In this document: positions 1 through 8,053 of the stretch, piece after piece
Layout: every line of letters starts with the position of its first letter
How positions within the stretch are numbered: position 1 is the stretch's first letter
Assembly: GCA_029239935.1 (NCBI GenBank)
Contig: JARBTY010000103.1
Span: forward strand, 1-10,019
Length of the DNA: 10,019 nt
Source of the DNA: Clostridia bacterium
GTDB lineage: Bacteria; Bacillota_A; Clostridia; Lachnospirales; Cellulosilyticaceae
Direction of reading: 5' to 3'
Program-made: the position numbers and the translations under genes
The notes under the pieces: generated by a model
What the model saw: only the letters and a program-made list of their open reading frames with translations
Told to the model about the DNA's origin: nothing
Database searches by the model: none

Positions 1-2
1 GA

Positions 3-83
3 TATTACAGCTTCTATAATACGCCAGAGGACTTCCAAGAGGAAGTTCATGATATAGTCAGCACCATTGGAGACAATGGATAA
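3..83 (+). CDS. C-terminal end of an unidentified protein (5' end outside window)
   Basis: The frame starting at base 3 is open from the window edge to a TAA at 81-83 and gives about 26 residues ending EEVHDIVSTIGDNG. The other two forward frames contain stops within the first 60 bases. The segment is acidic and fairly GC-balanced compared with the AT-rich DNA further right, which favours real coding sequence. I do not recognise the family. It stops five bases before the tmRNA-like 3' end at 89-105, so it may be the last gene of an element integrated at that site, for example an integrase or cargo gene. That role is inferred from position only. Confidence 0.4.
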   Translation, partial: YYSFYNTPEDFQEEVHDIVSTIGDNG

Positions 84-88
84 CGGCG

Positions 89-105
89 TCCCCTCGCCTC
101 CACCA
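89..105 (+). other. tmRNA (ssrA) 3'-end copy, probable attachment site
   Basis: The bases tcccctcgcctccacca read as the 3' end of a tmRNA. They give a T-stem strand (CCCCT), the acceptor strand CGCCTCC, discriminator A (102) and an encoded CCA (103-105). The T at 99 falls at position 70, where tmRNA and tRNA-Ala carry the G3:U70 wobble used for alanine charging. No T-loop (TTCGA) or other tmRNA body lies upstream. Instead an unrelated open frame ends at 83. A bare 3' end is what integration of a phage or island into ssrA leaves at the far junction. The terminator at 130-161 would then be the native ssrA terminator. The integration is inferred; the match is seen. Confidence 0.5.
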
Positions 106-129
106 AAAATGAATATTATGATACATAGA

Positions 130-161
130 AAAACCCTGTGATTTGGTAATCACAGGGTTTT
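130..161 (+). terminator. Perfect 14-bp rho-independent terminator hairpin
   Basis: The arms aaaaccctgtgatt (130-143) and aatcacagggtttt (148-161) are perfect reverse complements around a TGGT loop. The A run on the left and T run on the right make it usable in both directions. It starts 25 bases after the tmRNA-like CCA end, the normal place for an ssrA terminator. It also isolates the defence genes from transcription coming from the left. Confidence 0.85.
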
Positions 162-267
162 ATGTTGTTATAGGGACATGAATTTATCGTAGAATAAATA
201 AGTGCTTAAGTGCTGTGACTGGCACGATGAATGTTTATATCAAATAAATGAGTTTAATAAGAGGTTT

Positions 268-300
268 AAAGATAGGTATAGACACCTGTCTTTTGTTTTA
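268..300 (+). terminator. Terminator-like hairpin with T-rich tail
   Basis: aaagataggt (268-277) pairs with acctgtcttt (284-293) over 10 positions with one G:T wobble and a six-base loop, followed by tgtttta. It has the shape of an intrinsic terminator, but no gene ends just upstream, so it may be a remnant or the end of an unrecognised small RNA. Confidence 0.4.
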
Positions 301-345
301 TATGAAGCTAAAATATCCATGTTATTATGATAAAACAGACAAGGG

Positions 346-389
346 AAAAACATATTCCGCTAATTAGAAATTATCGGAATATAGTTTTT
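346..389. repeat. Long imperfect inverted repeat, terminator-like
   Basis: atattccgctaatt (352-365) and aattatcggaatat (369-382) are complementary at 13 of 14 positions around the loop AGA. Flanking aaaaac (346-351) and gttttt (384-389) extend the pairing past one bulged A. The near-symmetry fits either a bidirectional terminator or a protein-binding palindrome. No gene is clearly served by it. Confidence 0.5.
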
Positions 390-413
390 ATTACGAGGCT
401 AGAGTAATTAAGA

Positions 414-439
414 CTATTTAATAAGTTTCCGTTAAATAG
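414..439. repeat. Short inverted repeat (8 bp arms, 10-base spacer)
   Basis: ctatttaa (414-421) and ttaaatag (432-439) are perfect reverse complements separated by 10 bases. It is AT-rich, so chance is possible. No function is assigned. Confidence 0.3.
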
Positions 440-711
440 CTATTCACTTGGCGCATCCTAATGGCCGTTTGGTCATCATTCCACCATTACTTATATTTTA
501 TATGAAATTAAATATGATGAGCGATATTGTATACACAATTTTTATTTATAAGATAGTCTAGGGTGAGGTTTAATATAAATTGTGACGAGTATTATTAATA
601 TATAACTATTGATGTATAGCAACTCTATCTTGCTGTGTCGAATAACGTCATAATTTGCGGTCGATTTAAATTGCATAAAAAAATAATTTAAAAGGAAATA
701 GGATATGCTTG

Positions 712-740
712 TTGAAATTGTATGATGTACTTGTATTAAT
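712..740 (+). promoter_or_regulatory. Candidate sigma-A promoter of the defence operon
   Basis: TTGAAA at 712-717 is followed after 16 bases by TATTAA (734-739), or after 17 by ATTAAT with a TG dinucleotide one base upstream. It lies about 65 bases before the GTG of the first operon gene, in the only stretch upstream where a good -35 box and a -10-like box are properly spaced. The AT-rich background makes chance matches likely, so the assignment is tentative. Confidence 0.35.
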
Positions 741-757
741 AATGTACACTTGTACAC
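725..757. promoter_or_regulatory. TGTACA repeats overlapping the promoter, candidate operator
   Basis: Two self-complementary TGTACA hexamers occur at 743-748 and 751-756, two bases apart. A related ATGTACTTGTA segment at 725-735 repeats the pattern ATGTAC..TTGTA seen at 742-754, about 18 bases (nearly two helical turns) further on. The repeats overlap the putative -10 box and the likely start of transcription, where a repressor site would be expected. No regulator gene is present in the window, so the binding protein is unknown. Confidence 0.3.
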
Positions 758-805
758 TACTATGCATTTACTAATGGATTAAAGTTTAATCTAGGGGGAG
801 TTAAC

Positions 806-2263
806 GTGAGAGAGATAGATTTGCCGCCATATGCCCCATTGCTTATGGAATCAACGCGCGCATTAGGATATTCACTTGAGGCTGCAATAGCGGACTTATT
901 GGATAATAGCATCACTGCAGGGGCATTAAATATCAATATAGAATTTTGGCCTTATGATAATTCATATTTATCGATACTAGATGATGGAACAGGAATGTCA
1001 CCTGTAGAATTAACAAATGCAATGAGATATGGAAGCAGAAACCCAAATGAAAAAAGAGGAACAAATGACTTGGGCAGATTTGGCTTGGGGCTTAAAACCG
1101 CTTCACTTTCTCAATGTAGAATATTAACTGTAGTCAGTTTAAAGGACGGAATCTTATCTGGAAGGCGATGGGATTTAGATTATGTAATTGATACAGGAGA
1201 GTGGACCTTACTTGCGTTGGATGAAGAGGAAATTGCACCACTTCCACAGGTAAAAGAGTTAATGGAACAAGGGAAAGGAACTATAGTGGTTTGGCAAAGT
1301 TTAGATAGGTTAAGTGCCGGAGAAGCCTCTTTTGAACAGGGATTTGGAGAAAAGATTGATTACGTAAGGGAGCATCTGGCTCTGGTATTTCATAGATATT
1401 TAACTGGAGAACCTGGGACAAAGAAAACTCAAATGTCAATTAATAATAATCTAATTACTCCCCATGACCCATTTTTAACATTAAAGAGTGTTCAGATTAT
1501 GGATGACGAGTATATACATATTGATAATGAAAAAGTAGTTGTTAAGCCGTTTATACTTCCTCATGTATCAAAAATGACAGAAAGTGAAATAAAATCACTT
1601 GGGGGAGATGAGGGGCTTCGTAGGAGACAAGGCTTTTATGTATATCGAAATAAAAGATTATTAGTTTGGGGCACTTGGTTTAAGTTGATGCGTCAGGATG
1701 ATTTGTCGAAACTAGCAAGAGTCAGAGTGGATATCCCAAATTCTTTGGATCATCTTTGGACCTTGGATATAAGAAAGTCGACAGCTGTGCCTCCGGAAAT
1801 AGTAAAACGAAACCTTAAGCGGATAATTGGGCTTATTGCACAAAGTAGTAAACGAACTTACACATTTAGAGGGAGAAAGGAAACTACTGATGAGGTAGTG
1901 CATATCTGGAATAGATATCAGACAAGAGAAGGCATCAGATATGGAATTAATAGAGACTATCCATTAGTAGATTTCTTAAAAGTGAAGCTAGATCAACAAG
2001 GTAAGAATTATCTAGAACAGTTGCTGATGATAGCTGAAATCAACTTACCCCTCAACTCACTATATATAGATCTTACGAATGATGAGAAATTTAGCTCTGA
2101 TGAAGATCGAGTAGTTAAAGATAATCTGAGAAATTTAATTAAATCAGTTGTTGAAAGTAGTGGGAGTGATGATGAGAGAAATACAATATTTGAGAATCTC
2201 AAGTGTGTGGAACCATTTTCACAATATCCAGAGTTAATTGATGAAATTAAGGGGGAGTACTAG
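806..2263 (+). CDS. GHKL ATPase, MORC/MutL-like, of a defence operon
   Basis: A 485-residue cytosolic protein with an N-terminal GHKL (Bergerat-fold) ATPase domain. The N-box helix is around residues 25-41 (ADLLDNSITAGA), the DDGTGM motif at 59-64 and the glycine-rich lid LGRFGLGLKTAS at 89-100. GHKL proteins use ATP-driven dimer closure, and MORC-type members in restriction-like operons are predicted to clamp or remodel DNA. The position of the catalytic Glu in the MutL N-box is Asp30 here, a possible change in hydrolysis. The C-terminal half (about residues 220-485) is mixed alpha/beta without a motif I can name; it may be a transducer and dimerisation region. The GTG start is chosen because AGGGGGAG (793-800) lies five bases upstream. 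It is the first gene of the operon; the next starts one base after its TAG. The ATPase call is firm, its role is inferred. Confidence 0.88.
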   Translation: MREIDLPPYAPLLMESTRALGYSLEAAIADLLDNSITAGALNINIEFWPYDNSYLSILDDGTGMSPVELTNAMRYGSRNPNEKRGTNDLGRFGLGLKTASLSQCRILTVVSLKDGILSGRRWDLDYVIDTGEWTLLALDEEEIAPLPQVKELMEQGKGTIVVWQSLDRLSAGEASFEQGFGEKIDYVREHLALVFHRYLTGEPGTKKTQMSINNNLITPHDPFLTLKSVQIMDDEYIHIDNEKVVVKPFILPHVSKMTESEIKSLGGDEGLRRRQGFYVYRNKRLLVWGTWFKLMRQDDLSKLARVRVDIPNSLDHLWTLDIRKSTAVPPEIVKRNLKRIIGLIAQSSKRTYTFRGRKETTDEVVHIWNRYQTREGIRYGINRDYPLVDFLKVKLDQQGKNYLEQLLMIAEINLPLNSLYIDLTNDEKFSSDEDRVVKDNLRNLIKSVVESSGSDDERNTIFENLKCVEPFSQYPELIDEIKGEY

Positions 2264-2264
2264 G

Positions 2265-4985
2265 GTGGACCAGCAAAAAATAGAAATTCTTGAAAAAATT
2301 ATAACTGTTATGTTAAATTCAAAGTTTAAGGATGATATTCCTACGGAAGATGATATTAGAACTTATGCTGCGGAAGGTAGGAAGTCCTGGCCGGTAGCTG
2401 ATGAGGAATTTGAACAAGTAATTAAAAATATACACGCTTCATGCAGGGTAGCAATGGACAGAGGTGTATGTATAGTTGATGAGGATACTGATCACCAGTC
2501 TTGGCTACCTACTAGAAGAGCGGAGATAGATTTTTATTATTGGTCAAGATACATGAAATATTTAGAAGTAGTAAAAGGATGGAATACGAAAGTTATATCA
2601 GCACTGGACATTGTATCTGACGAGATAATGGATTTGTTAGGGAACCCCGCTAATACAAAGCCTTGGAAAAGAAGAGGTCTAGTACTTGGGGATGTTCAGT
2701 CTGGAAAGACTGCAAACTACACTGCTATTATAAATAAGGCAGCAGATGCAGGTTACAAGGTAATTATATTGCTAGCTGGTACACTTGAGAGTCTAAGAAG
2801 ACAAACCCAAGAAAGATTGGATTCTGATTTTGTTGGGAGAGAGAGTAAATCTGTATTAAGCAGGGACATTAGAAATATATATAATGGGGTTGGGAAATTA
2901 AATTCTTCAAGATGTGCAATGACATTTACTTCAGGGATAAAGGATTTCAATGCTACTATTTTAAACAATTTAGGTCTGGATTTAAAAGGTTGCAGTGAGC
3001 CGGCTATTTTTGTGGTAAAAAAGAATAAAAATATTCTGCAGAACCTTGACCGATGGCTACGTGTGTTCAATGCAGATGCGAATGGAGTCATTGATCTCCC
3101 ACTACTATTAATAGATGATGAGTCAGATAATGCATCTATTAATACAAATGATGGTGATAATAGTCCGACCGCAATCAATGCCGCAATAAGATTAATACTT
3201 AACAGGTTTAGTAAATCAACCTATTTGGGTGTTACAGCTACGCCCTTTGCTAATATTTTCATTAATCCAGATAATACAAATGATTTAGTAGGAGATGACT
3301 TATTTCCTAGTGATTTTATTTATGCACTATCTCCGCCAACAAACTATGTAGGGTGTAATGCTATTTTTGGAGATGAGCCAACACATAATAGCTGTTTGGA
3401 AAAAGTTGATGATGCAGAGGATTATTTTCCACTTAAACACAAAAGTAGTTTAGCTGTGTACGATATACCAGGAAGCCTTGAAGATGCATTAATGTATTTT
3501 GTTCTAGCAAATGCAGTGCGTGATTATCGTGGTCATACAAAAACTCATAGATCAATGCTGATAAACATAAGCAGGTTTACGTCGGTTCAAGATCAGATTG
3601 AGGATTATATAAAAACTTGGCTTCAAAGAACACGCTCAGATATTCAGAACTTTAGCAAACTGCCTGTGAGAAATGCACTTAAGAACGGTACAATGGCTTA
3701 TCTAAATAGGATTTGGGATAAATATGAATTTAAAAAAATGTCAGGTGCAAGTTGGGAATTAATTCAAAGAGAATATCTACACAATGCAGTTATGCCTATT
3801 GAAGCACGTGCTGTAAACCAGAGAACAGGGGCAGCTAGTTTAGATTATGATACCCATAAAGAAAATGGCTTTAGAGTTATTGCCATTGGGGGAAATAGCT
3901 TGTCTAGAGGGTTAACTTTAGAAGGACTCTGTGTAAGCTATTTCTATAGAAATTCACAAATGTATGATACTCTACTGCAAATGGGTCGTTGGTTTGGGTA
4001 TCGAGAGGGATATGATGATGTATTCAAGATATGGATGTCGCAGGAAGCTATAGATTGGTACTCGTACATTACTATGGCTACAAATGAGCTAAGAGGCGAG
4101 ATAAAGAAAATGAACAAATTAAAGATGAAGCCTATTGATTTCGGTTTGAAAGTTAGAGATAATCCTGACTCTTTAATTGTAACAGCAAGAAACAAGATGA
4201 GAAGTGCGCAATCCTTAGAATGCTGGGTATCAGTAAATGGAAAACTTCTAGAAACACCAAGACTGAAATCAAAACTGCAGGATCTTGATTCTAATGAAAA
4301 AGTTTTTAGGGGTTTTATAAATAATTTGGATGCAATAGGGAAGCGAACAAATTCCAATCGTAATGAAACATTGTGGATGGATGTTCCCAAGGAAGTGGTA
4401 ATAGATTTATTGAGAAGTTTTATTACTCATCCATGGCATTTGGCTTTTAACTCAGTATCACTAGCTGATTTCATAGAAGGCTCAAGCCATTTGTCTTCAT
4501 GGGATGTTGCAATTCCAAATGGAAGCTGTGATGAAGTTGAATTTGATGGAGTTAATGAAAAGATAGTCGTTAAACCAGAAGAACGTGCGGTTATAGAAAG
4601 AGATGGCGCTATACTTATATCAGGAACCAAAGTCCGTGTTGGCACTCTTGGTTGCACAAAGGCAGGGCTTTCAGAGGAAGAAATTGTAAAGGCTACTGAA
4701 GCTTTTAAAATAGAGAATCCTGATAGAACATATCCACCCGATAATGCTTATTTGATAGAAGGAAGAAAGCCATTGCTACTACTTCATATTCTAAAACCAA
4801 AACCTCAGCAAGGCAGCAGTGAAAGATATCCGGATTTAGGCTGTAGATTGCTTTATGCCTTAGGCGTTGGTTTCCCTAGATATGATTCTAAAGTTAAAGA
4901 AGAAAAGGTTAAATATGTTATCAATCTAGTTGAATTTAGAAACTGGTTTGCCCTTGATGAGGAGGATGACGATGTTAACGATTAG
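2265..4985 (+). CDS. Z1-domain superfamily II helicase-like ATPase
   Basis: A 906-residue protein with a complete SF2-type ATPase core. The motifs are Walker A GDVQSGKT (residues 142-149), Walker B DDES (284-287), TATP (324-327), the motif V-like GGNSLSRGLTLEG (from 542) and the motif VI-like QMGRWFGYR (572-580). The last two are hallmarks of the Z1 family (PF10593) found in restriction-like operons. The probable role is ATP-driven DNA translocation or unwinding that feeds a partner nuclease; that is inference. The N-terminal 140 residues are helical. The C-terminal 280 residues (about 625-906) are uncharacterised and end in an acidic tail (DEEDDD). GTG at 2265 is preferred over the upstream in-frame TTG (2238) and ATG (2241) because AGGGGGAG at 2250-2257 is seven bases before it and the preceding gene stops at 2263. 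The 3' end overlaps the next gene by 14 bases, suggesting translational coupling. Confidence 0.9.
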   Translation: MDQQKIEILEKIITVMLNSKFKDDIPTEDDIRTYAAEGRKSWPVADEEFEQVIKNIHASCRVAMDRGVCIVDEDTDHQSWLPTRRAEIDFYYWSRYMKYLEVVKGWNTKVISALDIVSDEIMDLLGNPANTKPWKRRGLVLGDVQSGKTANYTAIINKAADAGYKVIILLAGTLESLRRQTQERLDSDFVGRESKSVLSRDIRNIYNGVGKLNSSRCAMTFTSGIKDFNATILNNLGLDLKGCSEPAIFVVKKNKNILQNLDRWLRVFNADANGVIDLPLLLIDDESDNASINTNDGDNSPTAINAAIRLILNRFSKSTYLGVTATPFANIFINPDNTNDLVGDDLFPSDFIYALSPPTNYVGCNAIFGDEPTHNSCLEKVDDAEDYFPLKHKSSLAVYDIPGSLEDALMYFVLANAVRDYRGHTKTHRSMLINISRFTSVQDQIEDYIKTWLQRTRSDIQNFSKLPVRNALKNGTMAYLNRIWDKYEFKKMSGASWELIQREYLHNAVMPIEARAVNQRTGAASLDYDTHKENGFRVIAIGGNSLSRGLTLEGLCVSYFYRNSQMYDTLLQMGRWFGYREGYDDVFKIWMSQEAIDWYSYITMATNELRGEIKKMNKLKMKPIDFGLKVRDNPDSLIVTARNKMRSAQSLECWVSVNGKLLETPRLKSKLQDLDSNEKVFRGFINNLDAIGKRTNSNRNETLWMDVPKEVVIDLLRSFITHPWHLAFNSVSLADFIEGSSHLSSWDVAIPNGSCDEVEFDGVNEKIVVKPEERAVIERDGAILISGTKVRVGTLGCTKAGLSEEEIVKATEAFKIENPDRTYPPDNAYLIEGRKPLLLLHILKPKPQQGSSERYPDLGCRLLYALGVGFPRYDSKVKEEKVKYVINLVEFRNWFALDEEDDDVND

Positions 4986-5913
4986 TGAATTCATCAGTAA
5001 ATGGAACACATTACGGGCAGACCATGGACAAGCAGCGTATCAAAGAATTGATGCAAGCCATCCTTTGGATTTTTATTTTGGTTATGATTCTGCGAGAAAT
5101 AGAGAATTAATTTTACTATCGGAGAAAGAAATTAAGCAATTAGTGGAATCGAAATCTATAGTAGTCGAAATAGGAAAAAGAAATGATGGTAGATGGTCAG
5201 TATGCTTTAGACTGGTTAAGGGTGATCAGGAAGATGTATTCATGAATCTATGCTATGATCTTATTGAGACTTCAAGAAATAAAAATGATAAAATAAAAGG
5301 TGTAGCATTTGTTATAGAAAGATTCTTAAAGTGGCAGAGACTATTGCAGCAGGGAAATGATGGACTCTTAACGGACACAGCGGTCAAGGGGCTAATTGGA
5401 GAACTCATTTTGCTAGAAGAACTGCTAGTAAAGAGAAGCAATATCCTTCAAACGGTTGAAGGCTGGAGGGGACCTAATAAATCAGATAGAGATTTTATTT
5501 ATAATAATATATGGTACGAGGTTAAAACTACAGATCCTTCATCGAATAGCGTAAAAATTTCATCAGTCGAGCAGCTAGATAGCAATGATGAGGGAAATCT
5601 TGTTGTAATGTATATTGAAAAGACATCTGCATGTGAACGAAATAGTTTTACACTAAACGGTATTGTATCAAGGATTAAGGATAAGTTGGAAACAGATATT
5701 TCTGCGGTTGTTTTATTTGAGGATAAACTACTTGACCTTGGTTATAGTTACAGAAAGGAATATAACGAAACTCATTATATATTTAGAAGAAAGAGGGAAT
5801 TCAAAGTAGACAACAATTTTCCAAGGCTACGCCGCGATATGTTGGCAAATGGGATTATTAATGTCAGCTATAATCTATCTATTTCTAGTCTGAATGAATG
5901 GGAGTGTGTGTAG
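4972..5913 (+). CDS. PD-(D/E)XK nuclease-like protein (DUF4420 type)
   Basis: A 313-residue cytosolic protein that is the best candidate for the nuclease of the cassette. A helix with GLIGELILLEELL (residues 140-152; Glu144) precedes DRDFIYNNIWYEVKTT (172-187). The latter gives the D...ExK pattern of the PD-(D/E)XK fold, with Asp172 or Asp174, Glu183 and Lys185, followed by a VEQL stretch at 199-202. This arrangement is typical of the DUF4420 family that accompanies Z1 proteins and C5 methyltransferases. The residues are seen in the sequence; cleavage activity is inferred from the fold. ATG 4972 is chosen because AGGAGG (4960-4965) lies six bases before it, whereas the in-frame ATG at 4966 directly abuts that site and an upstream TTG at 4930 has none. 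The gene begins inside the end of the Z1 gene, so the two products are probably made in step and may form a complex. Confidence 0.85.
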   Translation: MLTISEFISKWNTLRADHGQAAYQRIDASHPLDFYFGYDSARNRELILLSEKEIKQLVESKSIVVEIGKRNDGRWSVCFRLVKGDQEDVFMNLCYDLIETSRNKNDKIKGVAFVIERFLKWQRLLQQGNDGLLTDTAVKGLIGELILLEELLVKRSNILQTVEGWRGPNKSDRDFIYNNIWYEVKTTDPSSNSVKISSVEQLDSNDEGNLVVMYIEKTSACERNSFTLNGIVSRIKDKLETDISAVVLFEDKLLDLGYSYRKEYNETHYIFRRKREFKVDNNFPRLRRDMLANGIINVSYNLSISSLNEWECV

Positions 5914-5937
5914 TACTATTTGTAAGGGGGTAATACA

Positions 5938-8019
5938 ATGGACTTACAGGATTTTCGTAAGGACTTTATTGAAGATGTGAAATCTACTGCTTTAAATGAC
6001 TTAACGGGAACGGTGGAATCATTTGTAAAAATTGCTGCGGATAATCTTGTAGAGATACAAGTCATTCCAGACTTTGAAACTTGTTTTTATGTAGGCGAGG
6101 GCAAGCGGGGGAGGAAATTAAGGGTTGATGGATATTCATTAGATGAATTTGACTTATCACTAAACTTAGTTACTGCTATATATAGCGGTAATGAAGAAGT
6201 GGAGACCCTAATACGTACCGAAGCCAATCAATCATTTGAAAGAACTATGGCTTTCGTTGATGAAGCAATAAATGGAAAGTTGAAAGATATTGTAGAGATA
6301 AGCCGCCCTGAATATGATTTAGTTGATCTATTGAGGATGAACAAAGAAAGAATACGAAAATATAGATGCATCTTAGTTACTGATAAGCTAATGAGCGGAA
6401 GAATAGATAGCTTTCCAATAGGAGATTTTAATGGAGTTCATGTGGAATATAGTATTTGGGATATAGAACGTTTTTTTAAGGTCTGGAGTTCTATACAAGC
6501 TAGGGAAATGCTAGAGATAAATTTCTCAGAATATATAAGTAACGGCATACCTTGTTTGGATGCTAATAATGCAGTAAGCAAAGGTTATAGATGCTACCTA
6601 TGTGTTTTACCAGCGATAGTTATAGCAGATATATATGATCGTTATGGAAGCAAGTTGCTAGAAGGAAATGTCCGTTCCTTTCTGAGCACAAAGGTTGCGG
6701 TTAATAAGAAAATAAGAGAGACCATTTTAAGTGATCCAACAATGTTTTTTGCATATAATAATGGCATAGCTGCAACAGCTACTGACGTAGTGATAGAAAA
6801 AAGAGATAATGGAATGTATTTGACATATGCTAAAGATCTTCAGATAGTTAACGGTGGGCAAACTACTGCATCTCTTTCATCAGCTAGGCATAAGGACAAA
6901 GCTAAGCTTGAAGGTATTTATGTCCAAATGAAGCTTACTGAGGTGGATCCAGTATTGGCAAACGATATAATACCTAAGATTTCGAGATCTTCCAATAGTC
7001 AAAATAAAGTTAGCGAAGCAGATTTTTTCTCCAACCATGCATTCCATGTTCGGGTAGAGCAGATTTCGAGAAGATTATATGCCCCTGCAGTTGGTGGGGC
7101 GCAACACGATACACTATGGTTTTATGAGCGTGCTCGAGGTCAATATTTACAAGCTCAAATGAAAATGACCAAAAAAGAAAAAGAGAAATATCAAATCCAA
7201 AATCCAAAATCACAATTAATAACTAAGACTGACCTCGCGAAGTATCAGAACTCATGGCGTTGTTTGCCACATACTGTGAGTAAAGGTGCGCAAACCAACT
7301 TTATGGATTTCGCTGAAACTATAACAAAAGAGTGGGAAGAAAACGATGCTCAGTTCAATGAGATGTTCTATATGGAAACTGTTGCCCTTGCAATTTTATT
7401 TCACAGCATTGAAAAAATAGTTGATGTTCAGCCATGGTACGAAAAAGGTTACCGGGCAAACATAGTTACCTATACTGTAGCGCTTTTATCTCACTTATTG
7501 AAAAAAGGATATCCTAATAAACGCCTTAATATGCAAATGATATGGAATAAACAAAAATTGCCTGATATATTAAGCAACCAACTAGTTGTATTGACAAAAC
7601 TTGTGTTTGGTGCAATAATAGACCCGACAAGAGAGACAATTAATGTTACTCAATGGTGTAAAAGAGAAGCATGTTGGAAAAGGATGAAGTCATTAGATGT
7701 TGATTTATTGAAAGGCATAGAAGATATATTAATTTCAAAGGAAGAAGATAAGGAAATTGCTAAAGACGCTAGAAAAACGCAAGTTTTGACAAATGAAATA
7801 GAAGCCCAGACTTTTGTGGTGAACAAAGGAGAAGCATATTGGAGTGATATGCTTCTGTGGGCTAGTGAAAAGAGGAAAATCTCTGCCGAAGAAGCTGTCC
7901 TAATGAAAAAGGCAACAAAAATGTATTCTGGCAAGCTTCCTAACTCATATGAATGTCAGAAGTTGCAGCATATAAAAGAGCGGTTAATTAGCGAAGGATT
8001 TATTGAAAAGGTTATATAG
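5938..8019 (+). CDS. AIPR-family (abortive infection phage resistance) protein
   Basis: A 693-residue protein with the signature blocks of the AIPR family (PF10592): FFAYNNGIAATA (residues 270-281), QIVNGGQTTASL (302-313) and ISRSSNSQNKVSEADFF (348-364). The family was named after lactococcal abortive infection proteins; its biochemical activity is not known to me. The conserved Asn/Gly/Gln/Thr residues suggest a ligand- or nucleic-acid-binding site, which is inference. About 265 residues precede the first block and about 330 follow the last, with no other motif I recognise and no signal peptide or membrane segment. ATG 5938 follows AAGGGGG (5924-5930) by seven bases. It lies 24 bases after the nuclease-like gene and 34 before the methyltransferase gene, so it is almost certainly in the same transcript. 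Confidence 0.88.
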   Translation: MDLQDFRKDFIEDVKSTALNDLTGTVESFVKIAADNLVEIQVIPDFETCFYVGEGKRGRKLRVDGYSLDEFDLSLNLVTAIYSGNEEVETLIRTEANQSFERTMAFVDEAINGKLKDIVEISRPEYDLVDLLRMNKERIRKYRCILVTDKLMSGRIDSFPIGDFNGVHVEYSIWDIERFFKVWSSIQAREMLEINFSEYISNGIPCLDANNAVSKGYRCYLCVLPAIVIADIYDRYGSKLLEGNVRSFLSTKVAVNKKIRETILSDPTMFFAYNNGIAATATDVVIEKRDNGMYLTYAKDLQIVNGGQTTASLSSARHKDKAKLEGIYVQMKLTEVDPVLANDIIPKISRSSNSQNKVSEADFFSNHAFHVRVEQISRRLYAPAVGGAQHDTLWFYERARGQYLQAQMKMTKKEKEKYQIQNPKSQLITKTDLAKYQNSWRCLPHTVSKGAQTNFMDFAETITKEWEENDAQFNEMFYMETVALAILFHSIEKIVDVQPWYEKGYRANIVTYTVALLSHLLKKGYPNKRLNMQMIWNKQKLPDILSNQLVVLTKLVFGAIIDPTRETINVTQWCKREACWKRMKSLDVDLLKGIEDILISKEEDKEIAKDARKTQVLTNEIEAQTFVVNKGEAYWSDMLLWASEKRKISAEEAVLMKKATKMYSGKLPNSYECQKLQHIKERLISEGFIEKVI

Positions 8020-8053
8020 ATAATTTAAATGAATAGTTGTTGAGGGGTAAATT

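Larger units (their letters stand above)
162..711. other. AT-rich non-coding stretch between terminator and operon promoter
   Basis: No reading frame here has both a credible length and a ribosome binding site. The open frame on the minus strand at 542-757 starts at GTG without a Shine-Dalgarno sequence and has low-complexity composition. The stretch contains three inverted repeats, listed separately, and two short peptides weakly reminiscent of HicB (from 302) and HicA (436-483) that are interrupted by stops. A small RNA cannot be excluded but I see no recognisable one. It is best read as degraded intergenic DNA at an island boundary. Confidence 0.6.

Noticed and set aside
89..105. Complete tRNA or tmRNA gene ending at 105
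   Set aside because: No T-loop, anticodon arm or 5' acceptor strand can be found upstream; only the 3' end is present.
542..757. 71-codon open frame on the minus strand in the intergenic region
   Set aside because: GTG start without a Shine-Dalgarno sequence, low-complexity I/Y/L/S composition expected from AT-rich DNA, and it overlaps the likely operon promoter.
162..805. CRISPR array or retron-type RNA in the long intergenic region
   Set aside because: No regularly spaced repeats of 25-40 bases and no neighbouring cas or reverse transcriptase gene; the repeats are single inverted pairs.
2238..2264. Upstream TTG/ATG starts for the Z1 gene
   Set aside because: They would overlap the end of the ATPase gene and place the AGGGGGAG ribosome binding site inside the coding sequence; GTG 2265 has ideal spacing.
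2753..3178. 141-codon open frame on the minus strand
   Set aside because: Lies entirely within the Z1 gene, whose frame carries Walker A, Walker B and other motifs; it is a shadow frame.
3944..4390. 148-codon open frame on the minus strand
   Set aside because: Opposite the conserved motif VI region of the Z1 gene; no recognisable product or start signal.
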